In this document: in pieces, positions 42,501 through 48,470 of the stretch | How positions within the stretch are numbered: position 1 is the first letter of the stretch | Layout of the letters: each line of letters begins with the position of its first letter | Assembly (NCBI RefSeq): GCF_021389935.1 | Contig: NZ_CP089979.1 | Location: 1,159,001 to 1,223,000, forward strand | DNA: 64,000 nt | Direction of reading: 5' to 3' | Source: Fulvivirga ligni | GTDB taxonomy: Bacteria > Bacteroidota > Bacteroidia > Cytophagales > Cyclobacteriaceae | Position numbers and translations under genes: made by a program | Notes under the pieces: generated by a model | Told to the model about the DNA's origin: nothing | Seen by the model: only the letters and a program-made list of their open reading frames with translations | Databases searched by the model: none

Positions 42501-43870
42501 GCGCATTTGAAAGTTATTTGCCAGTATTTTCTGGGCAAATACCAAATAATGGACTAAAGGCATATTTAAATTATATTCTTTTCCCAGCAGACTATAGTGG
42601 CACGCCGCAGTTTGGGTATATCCCGGTGGAAGCCAATAACGCTGGAGCTTGGCAGACTCTTAAACTAGATTTGGATATTCCTTTTAATGGACATATCTAT
42701 ATTTATACTGCTAACGAAAGTACAGTTAGTAGTTGTTATTTTGATGATTTGCAGGTTATTCACGATAAGAATAATGCAGGACTTCAGGTTACCAGTACTT
42801 CTGACTACTACCCGTTTGGATTAGAAATAGCAAGTACTAGATATGTTAACGAAGGGTTTTCACCCAACCGGTTCAGGTATCAAGGACAATATAGTACATA
42901 TGATGAATATACTCAATGGAATGCTTTTGCAATACGAGGAAACTATGATAGCAGATTGGGTACTTGGTATAGTCAGGATCCTTATGGTCAATATTCTAGC
43001 CCATATAAGGGTATGGGGAATAATCCATTCAACGGTACTGATCCTGATGGAGGCTGGTTTGGAGGAAATGTTGTTTTAAATGCAGTCACTTGGGCTGCCA
43101 TAGGTGGCGTATCAGGTGGCCTCTATTCGCTTGCTTCAGGCGCTGATTCTGAAGAGACTAGACGGAATGTGATGGCTGGAGCTTTGACATTTTCTGGTGT
43201 TTTTTTAGCATCAAAGGTTTCTTGGAGCAATGTTTTTAATAAAGTATCCGATGCAGCTTCAATTACAGCGTCCAATATTAAGGCAACCTTACTGGATATT
43301 GGCAAGAAGACTTTATTTACTCCTAAAGGTACAGTTACCGTTGAAAAGGCAATTTTTATGGGACGCGTGTATCCTACAATGGAGGAAATCAATGCCATGC
43401 AGCAAGCTGAACTATTCGCCAGGGGTGACGGTATAGAGCCTGTGTTTGTTGAATATGACATAGTTGAACTTTTTACTACAGGTGGCCTTGGTAAGGTCTT
43501 GAGAGCTGGAGCAACAGATGTGACAACATCTATTGTTAGGCGTGAGTTAACAGAAGAGGTGGGTGAGCAGGCTTTTAAAAAAGTTGTTGCTAAGGGGGCA
43601 AGAGCTCTTTGGAAATTGACAGATGAAGGCGCATCGCAAATAAAACGTCATTCTCAATTTGGTAAAATCTTCAAAAGTAAATCAGATGGACTTTGGTGGG
43701 CTGTTGACAATGCAGGTCATGGGGGTAGTAAATTTAAAGTGTTCAAAGAGGGTAAGAAAGGATTGGAATGGATTAGTGATGCTGATGAATTTGGTGACTT
43801 TATCATAAACAAACACAAAGGATCTACGGGTAAATTTATTCCTTGGGGACAATTGAAAACTATCAAATAG
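39509..43870 (+). CDS. RHS-repeat core protein with C-terminal toxin-like tip
   Basis: A 1453-aa exported protein (signal peptide ending SVFAQ at 21). An N-terminal DUF6443-like region (FDGLGRNAQNVLKQG) precedes a long YD-repeat shell with YDELNRF- and YDYNGNL-type units. DHLGNTRLTYG lies near 861. A roughly 230-residue insert, perhaps beta-rich, separates it from the RHS core (DSRLGTWYSQDP near 1145 and NPFNGTDPDGG near 1172). After the core come a hydrophobic linker (about 1185-1220), a variable region, and a C-terminal domain of about 90 residues with WWAVDNAGHGGSKFKVF (His about 1404) and KHKGSTGKFIP. The HGGS pattern is reminiscent of small RNase-type polymorphic toxins, but I cannot name the family. 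A probable immunity gene follows 8 bp later. Contains a 7-G tract at 39875. Confidence 0.85.
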   Translation: MKKFTLFITLLISFYSSVFAQDEEIIINEVKSEGYEDKSYYVVESLTLKNFSFKATSGSTFFAKTIGRMANHEEKNALQKDIITVEGITSSSVVDALDHDQKNTVINYFDGLGRNAQNVLKQGGANGYDVVTPFEYDNKGRIVNSYLSHEARTSTGDYHDDIIGELLNQYSGEKPYTTITYDDSPLDRVKTLTGVGKDWSNNGKTTDLKITYNYASEVRRWKVVGNLPQSSMYYPVNSLIVKSVTSEDGIVTKQYIDPLGRVVLNRADRIYGDGPIRPVEHYDTYYVYDELGRVRFIIPPMLHLNYSPSIDDVNKWCYQYEYDKYDNVIKSKSPGSDVRPMLFIYDNYQRLVLMQDGNQWGNSQWTFFKYDDLNRAIAVGIFETSASYESLKSNIKGSSNPHRYELTNVSDVGYTLNRTFPTDVDEDDLLSISYYDTYDVLSNSGWDVNANSYSPVTAELNASVNYAVMGQATASKTKILGTAEWLHSVIYYDDDYQAIQYISDNHLNGLDRVSTQYDFEGKMINISYNHSSSNEQMSTVESFDYDHAGRLLKITHGINNQDPIVLASCSYNERGEVIEKNLYSADGGATYLQSEDYKYNIRGWLTQINDVDHLSDENDLFGMELVYNTSDKLTSVNGQNLTPKYGGNISAVLWRRNDGINNSEKQAYKFEYDELNRFSSAEYAKEGNNYTSDGGMINEQVEDYDMNGNIKRLSRNDKINSSITEIDDLTLSHNGNALIKVEDDGTEFGYNEHNVSLSSEYTYDYNGNLTSDLNNEIVSVIYNYLDLPEEIEFYNGITITYSYDAAGTVLTKEVTKGTRTLARTDYLGGVQYENGELAFISTSEGRAINKSDKFEYEYFMTDHLGNTRLTYGMLSEVNVYKATMESERSAQEVSEFVNIDEARQQMVKMGANGGFINTTPASSQIPVPKYMAALGGSFSQYVGPGLQLDVSQNEKIKISVNAYLNGSGTDNTVLPSLVAAVTNSFQILDGGETEIIYSAFESYLPVFSGQIPNNGLKAYLNYILFPADYSGTPQFGYIPVEANNAGAWQTLKLDLDIPFNGHIYIYTANESTVSSCYFDDLQVIHDKNNAGLQVTSTSDYYPFGLEIASTRYVNEGFSPNRFRYQGQYSTYDEYTQWNAFAIRGNYDSRLGTWYSQDPYGQYSSPYKGMGNNPFNGTDPDGGWFGGNVVLNAVTWAAIGGVSGGLYSLASGADSEETRRNVMAGALTFSGVFLASKVSWSNVFNKVSDAASITASNIKATLLDIGKKTLFTPKGTVTVEKAIFMGRVYPTMEEINAMQQAELFARGDGIEPVFVEYDIVELFTTGGLGKVLRAGATDVTTSIVRRELTEEVGEQAFKKVVAKGARALWKLTDEGASQIKRHSQFGKIFKSKSDGLWWAVDNAGHGGSKFKVFKEGKKGLEWISDADEFGDFIINKHKGSTGKFIPWGQLKTIK

Positions 43871-43878
43871 GAGTTACA

Positions 43879-44478
43879 ATGAAAGTTGTTAAAAAATATA
43901 GTTCCAATGATTTTAAGGGTTTTGATTGGTTAGATTTTGATTATTTGCCAGGCAGTAAGGGGTTTAAGTTTGAAGTTTATTTCAAGGAGCCGAAAGATTT
44001 AGTCTCAAAATCAATCTTAATCTTTTATTCATTATTCAGAAGTTTTTTGGACGATGTCCTGATTACGACTTTTGGACAAGATGGAGAGTGGGGGAATTTC
44101 TGCCTTGATACTTGGGATATAGAAAATGATAGATATGATTATTCTCCTCATAATAAAAAGGAACCAACAGCAAGTTATCTTTCCATGTTAAATGATAGTG
44201 GAATTGAGCCAGAGTATAATGGTTATTGCAAATGCATTAATTGGGATAAATTCTTATATGTAATGTTTCACTGCGTTGCTCAGCATACGGCACCTTATAG
44301 TATGATGTTTTATGAACCTAAAAATGAGTTTGTGTTTTACTTTCATCATTCTGGCAGTTTCGGGATTTATTACAAAGATCTTAACAGTTCCATAAAGAAG
44401 GTTATAAGGAAAGTGCAAGAAGAAAATTTGGAAATCAAAAACACTAACGATAAAAGGGTTTCTTCGATAGCAATGTAG
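43879..44478 (+). CDS. Probable immunity protein for the RHS tip
   Basis: A 199-aa soluble protein without signal peptide, unlike all its neighbours, as expected for a cytosolic immunity protein. The ATG at 43879 is preceded by a good AGGAG ribosome-binding site, unusual in this window; an earlier in-frame start would overlap the RHS gene. It is rich in Asp, Tyr, Trp and Phe (KGFDWLDFDYLPGSKGF, CINWDKFLYVMFHCVAQH, FVFYFHHSGSFGIYY). I do not recognise the family. The role is inferred from position right after a polymorphic C-terminus and from the cytosolic nature. Confidence 0.65.
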   Translation: MKVVKKYSSNDFKGFDWLDFDYLPGSKGFKFEVYFKEPKDLVSKSILIFYSLFRSFLDDVLITTFGQDGEWGNFCLDTWDIENDRYDYSPHNKKEPTASYLSMLNDSGIEPEYNGYCKCINWDKFLYVMFHCVAQHTAPYSMMFYEPKNEFVFYFHHSGSFGIYYKDLNSSIKKVIRKVQEENLEIKNTNDKRVSSIAM

Positions 44479-44589
44479 GGTAAGTTTCTTGGTGTTAGTG
44501 GAGTTGCCGCTAAGGGGAGTTCAAAGCTTTTAGCTCAAGGCAGATCCCCAATGCAGCAAGAATCAAATTGGAGTATTAGGAATAGATAG
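44479..44589 (+). pseudogene. Relic of an RHS/polymorphic-toxin tip
   Basis: Directly after the immunity stop codon, and in the same frame, 36 codons read GKFLGVSGVAAKGSSKLLAQ and then GRSPMQQESNWSIRNR before a stop. The Gly/Ala/Lys-rich first half resembles the linkers that precede displaced toxin tips in RHS loci. It has no start codon of its own. Likely a decayed orphan module left by tip exchange; low certainty. Confidence 0.35.
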
Positions 44590-44599
44590 ATCCTGGTTA

Positions 44600-44620
44600 G
44601 CGCTCGTTTCCAACGAGTGC
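44600..44620. repeat. REP-like palindrome
   Basis: A 9-bp stem with one G-T type mismatch and a 3-nt loop: GCGCTCGTT (44600-44608) and AACGAGTGC (44612-44620). The form resembles REP-like hairpins that are dispersed in many Bacteroidota genomes and linked to RAYT transposases; that link is from memory. It is the only copy noticed in the window. It lies between the RHS operon and the next gene, where a terminator would be expected, but lacks a T-run. Confidence 0.45.
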
Positions 44621-44679
44621 TTATAGCTCCACAACAAGGATTTATAGATGTTTTAAATTTTTACATACAAGAATAAATA

Positions 44680-45162
44680 GTGAAGCCCTATTTCTTTATA
44701 CTAATCTTGGTAACCATGTCAAAGTTATGCCTGGCACAAAAATATGATGTAAAACTCTCCCCTTCCCATCTAAAAAAAATAGAGCGTGCCAAAGATGCAC
44801 GCTCTAAGTTAGATAGGTACCGGAAGTTTTATACCAAAGATAGCACCAGCGCTGCTAAAAAGGAGGGCAGGTACTGGCGCCAGAAGTCTGATAGTTTGTC
44901 TAAAGTATATACCCAGGAAAGACTTGAGAGCAATAAGACCCTATCAAAAATCTATTATACTGATTTAGATAGTGTTAAGTATGACTCTTTAGTAAAAGTA
45001 GCAGAAGAGCAGGGAAAAAGACAAACTTTGGAGTTTATGCAAAATCAAGGCATGGATGATCAATGGCTTTCCTTAAATTCCGGTGATAGTCTTTCTGATA
45101 AAATTGCCAACATGGCTGAAAATGAATTATTGAGTAAGGGGGGGGGGTATAGAAGAGATTAA
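44680..45162 (+). CDS. N-terminal part of a frameshifted outer-membrane protein
   Basis: A 160-aa frame with GTG start and signal peptide 1-20 (ending LCLAQ), then a Lys/Asp/Ser-rich, probably helical region (IERAKDARSKLDRY, YWRQKSDSLSKVYTQERLE). It ends abruptly after a 10-G tract with GGGYRRD and a stop. Removing one G joins it in frame, without any stop, to the frame ending at 45916, giving a single protein of 411 aa. It is thus either an OFF state of a phase-variable gene or a sequencing indel. No family recognised for the helical part. Confidence 0.7.
   Translation: MKPYFFILILVTMSKLCLAQKYDVKLSPSHLKKIERAKDARSKLDRYRKFYTKDSTSAAKKEGRYWRQKSDSLSKVYTQERLESNKTLSKIYYTDLDSVKYDSLVKVAEEQGKRQTLEFMQNQGMDDQWLSLNSGDSLSDKIANMAENELLSKGGGYRRD
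45138..45147 (+). repeat. Ten-G homopolymer tract causing a frameshift
   Basis: Ten consecutive G inside the coding region. With nine (or six, twelve) G, codons run AAG GGG GGG GGT ATA GAA and the two flanking frames become one. Tracts like this undergo slipped-strand mispairing and are also prone to sequencing error. Confidence 0.85.
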
Positions 45163-45226
45163 TGAGTTTGAAAAATATGCTGAGCAAGCTAAAGAGCTTA
45201 ATTCCTCCCTTAATAAGCAGGAGGAG

Positions 45227-45916
45227 TTGGAAAAGTATACCGATGCCGATGCTGTACATAATGTAGGCAAGGAAGAGGCCAGAAAGCGTGCTCAAACTTT
45301 TTTTGCAAATAATACACAACAGCTAGAAGCTTTTCAGAAAAAAATGAGGATGCTGCAAAAGAAATATTCCGCGCTACCCAACTCCAATGATCTTTCCACA
45401 GCAGTGAAACGAAACTCGCTGGAGGGCAAGCCTTTGAGAGAACGTTTACTAATAGGAGGTAATTTTCAGGTAACAAGTCTGAATCCTTTTTCATTAGATG
45501 CATCACCGCAGGTGGGGTATAAGTTCAATAAAAAGTTGGTAGTGGGTGTAGGTGGAGCTTTACGGCATACATTTAGCAATGATCCTATCTCTACCACCAC
45601 AGATATACCAAATAATAGCTATGGCTACAAAGCATTTGTTAGTTATGATATTATTAGCAGCTTTTTTGCCTATGGTGAATATGAGCGCATGAGCAAAGAA
45701 ATAGCAGATAATAATGATCTCTCCGCCACCAAAATTCAGTGGATAGACGGTCTATTATTAGGTGCCGGGCGTAGATTTACCGTCCTGCCAAAAATAGATA
45801 TGACCGTAATTATACTTTATAACTTTTTACATGATCCCCGGAAGGCAGTGCACCCCCAACCATGGCAGGTGAAGGTAGGATTTCAATTGAGCGAGCTAGC
45901 CCTAATCAAAAAATAA
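45227..45916 (+). CDS. C-terminal part of the frameshifted outer-membrane protein (beta-barrel-like)
   Basis: A 229-aa frame. The TTG at 45227 is only a nominal start; the same frame is open back to the G tract at 45138, reading IEEINEFEKYAEQAKELNSS before it. After a helical stretch (KYTDADAVHNVGKEEARKRA) comes a run of alternating hydrophobic/aromatic strands from about residue 75 (LLIGGNFQVTSLNPFSLDAS, then GYKFNKKLVVGVGGALRHTF and YGYKAFVSYDII), like a small outer-membrane beta barrel. Ends VKVGFQLSELALIKK. It abuts the Kazal gene. Probably not translated well unless the tract is in frame. Confidence 0.7.
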   Translation: MEKYTDADAVHNVGKEEARKRAQTFFANNTQQLEAFQKKMRMLQKKYSALPNSNDLSTAVKRNSLEGKPLRERLLIGGNFQVTSLNPFSLDASPQVGYKFNKKLVVGVGGALRHTFSNDPISTTTDIPNNSYGYKAFVSYDIISSFFAYGEYERMSKEIADNNDLSATKIQWIDGLLLGAGRRFTVLPKIDMTVIILYNFLHDPRKAVHPQPWQVKVGFQLSELALIKK

Positions 45917-46435
45917 ATGTTACTCTCTATTCAACTCTTCATGTGGCTTTATTCATCGGCCCAGCATGAGTCTTCTATAGCAGAAAAATACCAGTCAGCA
46001 GATTTAATTGTGGAGGCCTATTTAGATGGTATTTTTCAAATAAAAAAAGGGGAAGTGGTGAGTTTCATTATCAGAAAAAACTGGAAAGGAAAAGCTTATG
46101 TCTCCTCTTTTATTCTCAGGTATGATTTGAATGATACGGACCGAATGCACTTTTATGAAAATGAAGACTACCTTCTTTTTTGCAAAATGGATAGCGTATC
46201 TGGAAATTATATAACCACGGCAGAAATGGGAACCAAGTTATTATTAAATGCCGAGGCGGAAATTGATTACTTAGAGGCAAATGCGGCCTGTATAGATAAT
46301 GAAAGTAAGCCTCAAAAATTTCCCTGTACTCGAGATATTTCCTTCGTATGCGGGTGTGATGGAAACACCTACTCTAATATCTGCGCGGCCAATGAAGCCG
46401 GTATCCAAGTGTGGACACAGGGTATTTGTGATTAA
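45917..46435 (+). CDS. Secreted protein with a C-terminal Kazal-type domain
   Basis: A 172-aa protein with a short signal peptide (ending YSSAQ at 16). The middle region (about 20-115) is unrecognised but beta-rich. The C-terminus holds a Kazal-type serine protease inhibitor fold: six Cys in the spacing of PCTRDISFVCGCDGNTYSN, then C, AANEAGIQVW and a last GIC. Bacterial Kazal domains are uncommon; the target protease is unknown. It starts immediately after the stop of the barrel gene, suggesting cotranscription. It may protect the secreted fibres from proteases, or inhibit a predator or host enzyme; both are inference. Confidence 0.82.
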   Translation: MLLSIQLFMWLYSSAQHESSIAEKYQSADLIVEAYLDGIFQIKKGEVVSFIIRKNWKGKAYVSSFILRYDLNDTDRMHFYENEDYLLFCKMDSVSGNYITTAEMGTKLLLNAEAEIDYLEANAACIDNESKPQKFPCTRDISFVCGCDGNTYSNICAANEAGIQVWTQGICD

Positions 46436-46458
46436 AATGATTTATTAAATATATGTAT

Positions 46459-47268
46459 ATGAAAAACTCTTTATTGTTAATCTTTTTTTGTCTGATTTCA
46501 ATTAACCTTTTGGGGCAAACCTTATACGTGCCAGGAGGAAATACTGGTATTTCTAATACTAATGCAGGTAATGATAATGTCGGTATTGGTAAAAACGATC
46601 CAAGCTACAAATTGCATGTGAATGGAATAATAAGAGGTCGTGACCATATTGCCGTAGAGAAAGATGGTGCTTATAGGGTTGCACTGAATGGCACTCAAAA
46701 TGGGTATGTAGAAGGAAGGAACGATTTGAGTGAATCCAAATTCAAAATTCATTCTGATGGACCGTCATATTTTAATGGAGGTAGAGTGGGTTTTGGAACA
46801 ACAAACCCAAGGGCTACAGTTGAGGTTAGAGGAAGTTCTAACAGCTATTCAGGGACCGAGCATTTTATAGTAACAGACCAATATGGTAATAAAGATTTCC
46901 TAATAAGAGGAGATGGAAGTGTCCAAATAGGTTACAACATAAATGTTCCCAACGGGTACTTATTGGGTGTCGGAGGCAAGGCAATAATGGAAGAAGTTGT
47001 GGTGCAACTAAAGAGCCAATGGCCGGATTATGTTTTCGAAGAAGACTATTCACGACCTACATTAATGGAATTGATCGATTACATCCGAATTAATAAACAT
47101 TTGCCAGGAATTCCTTCGGCCCAAGAGGTGCAAGAAGAAGGTATAGCAGTTGGTGAAATGAATGCGAAGTTATTAGAGAAAGTAGAAGAGCTTACATTGT
47201 ATTTGATTGAGCTCAAGAAGGAAAATGAAAAATTAACTGAGCGAATTGAAATATTAGAAAAGAAATAA
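46459..47268 (+). CDS. Secreted fibre-like protein 4 (shared C-terminal module)
   Basis: A 269-aa protein with signal peptide (MKNSLLLIFFCLISINLLGQ); the ATG at 46459 is preferred to one two codons upstream. It opens with TLYVPGGNTG, shared with fibre protein 5, then GIGKNDPSYKLHVNG and FGTTNPRATVEVRG, variants of the GIGT..P motif. The C-terminal module starts about residue 190: WPDYVFEEDYSRPTLMELID, INKHLPGIPSAQEV, VGEMNAKLLEKVEELTLYLI and a terminal coiled coil. The module is closest to that of fibre protein 1 (EEDY/EEEY, NKHLPGIP). Confidence 0.78.
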   Translation: MKNSLLLIFFCLISINLLGQTLYVPGGNTGISNTNAGNDNVGIGKNDPSYKLHVNGIIRGRDHIAVEKDGAYRVALNGTQNGYVEGRNDLSESKFKIHSDGPSYFNGGRVGFGTTNPRATVEVRGSSNSYSGTEHFIVTDQYGNKDFLIRGDGSVQIGYNINVPNGYLLGVGGKAIMEEVVVQLKSQWPDYVFEEDYSRPTLMELIDYIRINKHLPGIPSAQEVQEEGIAVGEMNAKLLEKVEELTLYLIELKKENEKLTERIEILEKK

Positions 47269-47291
47269 ATTTCCTGCGTAATCTTATTAAT

Positions 47292-48299
47292 ATGAAACAC
47301 TCAATACTTTTAGCTTTAGCATTTATGATGTGTCTAGGACTTCATGCTCAGACTTTATATGTTCCAGGTAATGTACAGTCTTCTAACAATGGTAATGTGG
47401 GTATTGGCACTCAAGACCCCACAGCTACTTTACACGTAAATGGAGACATTGCTTGGGGAAGTTCTGGTAGCAAGCTGTCTCCTGCTGGCACGATAGAACT
47501 TAAAGGTGCCGGTACACCTTATATAGACTTTTCAAATAGTAGTGCTGATGACTTTGATGCTCGCATTATGTTAAAAGATGATAATAAGCTTGGACTTACG
47601 GGGGCTAATTTTGGTGTGGGTACCAACTCCCCATTGTCTTTACTGTCCATATATAAGGCCAATGTTGGCACTAATACTGATGGCTTGGATCATTCATTAT
47701 TATATTTAAATAATGGAAATGAAAGAGACGGTAGTATCGTTATTAAGTCTCATGGGGCACATAAAGATGAGGTTATTGGAGCTTTAAAATTTCATTCTAG
47801 CCCTGATGCTCTAAACTACAGTCAGTCAGCAATTAAAGCATTGGCAAACCAGGATGCTACAGCTAATGCTCTTGCATTCTATACGGCTTCATCCAATTCA
47901 CAGCAAGAAGGTACTGAAGTAATGAGAATTCAAGGTGATCGTATTGGTATTTTAACCCCTAATCCAGATGCTAAGCTTACCGTAAATGGTGATATACACG
48001 CCAAAGAGGTTAGGGTTGATTTGAATTTCCCGGCACCAGATTATGTTTTTCAACCAGATTATAGTTTAGTTCCTTTGGTGGATGTGAAGAAATATATACA
48101 GGAAAATCATCACCTATCGGAAGTTCCGTCAGCTACAGAAATGGAAGAAAATGGTATTGATGTGGCTAGCATGAATATGCTATTATTAAAAAAGGTAGAA
48201 GAGCTTACTCTTTATCTCATTAAGCAAAATGAAATTAACCAAAAGCAAGCCGAGGAAATTGAAGCTTTGAAAGAAAGATTGCTCAACCTCGAACAATAA
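47292..48299 (+). CDS. Secreted fibre-like protein 5 (shared C-terminal module)
   Basis: A 335-aa protein with signal peptide 1-20 (ending GLHAQ). It shares the opening TLYVPGN with protein 4, has the motifs VGIGTQDPTATLHVNG and FGVGTNSPLSLLS and a central beta-rich body (about 100-220), then LTVNGDIHAKEVRVDLNFPA and the C-terminal module (DYVFQPDYSLVPL, ENHHLSEVPSATEME, ASMNMLLLKKVEELTLYLIK) with a long coiled-coil end. It is nearest to proteins 2 and 3 (ENHHL..VPSA, MNMLLLKK). Last gene of the fibre/RHS block. Confidence 0.78.
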   Translation: MKHSILLALAFMMCLGLHAQTLYVPGNVQSSNNGNVGIGTQDPTATLHVNGDIAWGSSGSKLSPAGTIELKGAGTPYIDFSNSSADDFDARIMLKDDNKLGLTGANFGVGTNSPLSLLSIYKANVGTNTDGLDHSLLYLNNGNERDGSIVIKSHGAHKDEVIGALKFHSSPDALNYSQSAIKALANQDATANALAFYTASSNSQQEGTEVMRIQGDRIGILTPNPDAKLTVNGDIHAKEVRVDLNFPAPDYVFQPDYSLVPLVDVKKYIQENHHLSEVPSATEMEENGIDVASMNMLLLKKVEELTLYLIKQNEINQKQAEEIEALKERLLNLEQ

Positions 48300-48352
48300 T
48301 GTCAATTCATTGCTTCTACATAAAGCCGAATAAATAATATCTAAAATTTATC

Positions 48353-48401
48353 ATATGAGATAATTGCTTTAACTTAGGGGAGTAATTGTCTCATATTTTT
48401 G
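48353..48401 (+). promoter_or_regulatory. Inverted repeat overlapping a putative promoter of rfbA
   Basis: Two 13-nt arms (48353-48365 and 48384-48396) match at 12 positions around an 18-nt spacer. The right arm overlaps a -7 element TATTTTTG (48394-48401), with TTAG at 48374 as possible -33. The hairpin could be an operator, or a terminator of the fibre genes with a T-run (48396-48400). rfbA starts 69 nt after the element. Confidence 0.45.
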
Positions 48402-48470
48402 AAATCTAAATCAAAAATTCTGAGGAATTTTAAGAGATTTCATTTGGCTTAAATAAATAAAAAGAAACAC

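Noticed and set aside
43123-43461. Antisense reading frame across the RHS linker
   Set aside because: Long minus-strand frame inside a clear coding gene; composition and lack of start context mark it as a shadow.
36504-43870. T6SS-delivered RHS effector locus
   Set aside because: No VgrG, PAAR, Hcp or DUF1795-type adaptor is present and both YD/RHS proteins carry signal peptides.
45035-45506. Minus-strand frames across the poly-G region
   Set aside because: They overlap the two in-register plus-strand frames that join perfectly when one G is removed, so they are shadows.
33669-48299. Prophage or phage-tail island
   Set aside because: The fibre-like proteins suggest tails, but each has a Sec signal peptide, and there is no integrase, terminase, capsid, baseplate, sheath or lysis gene.
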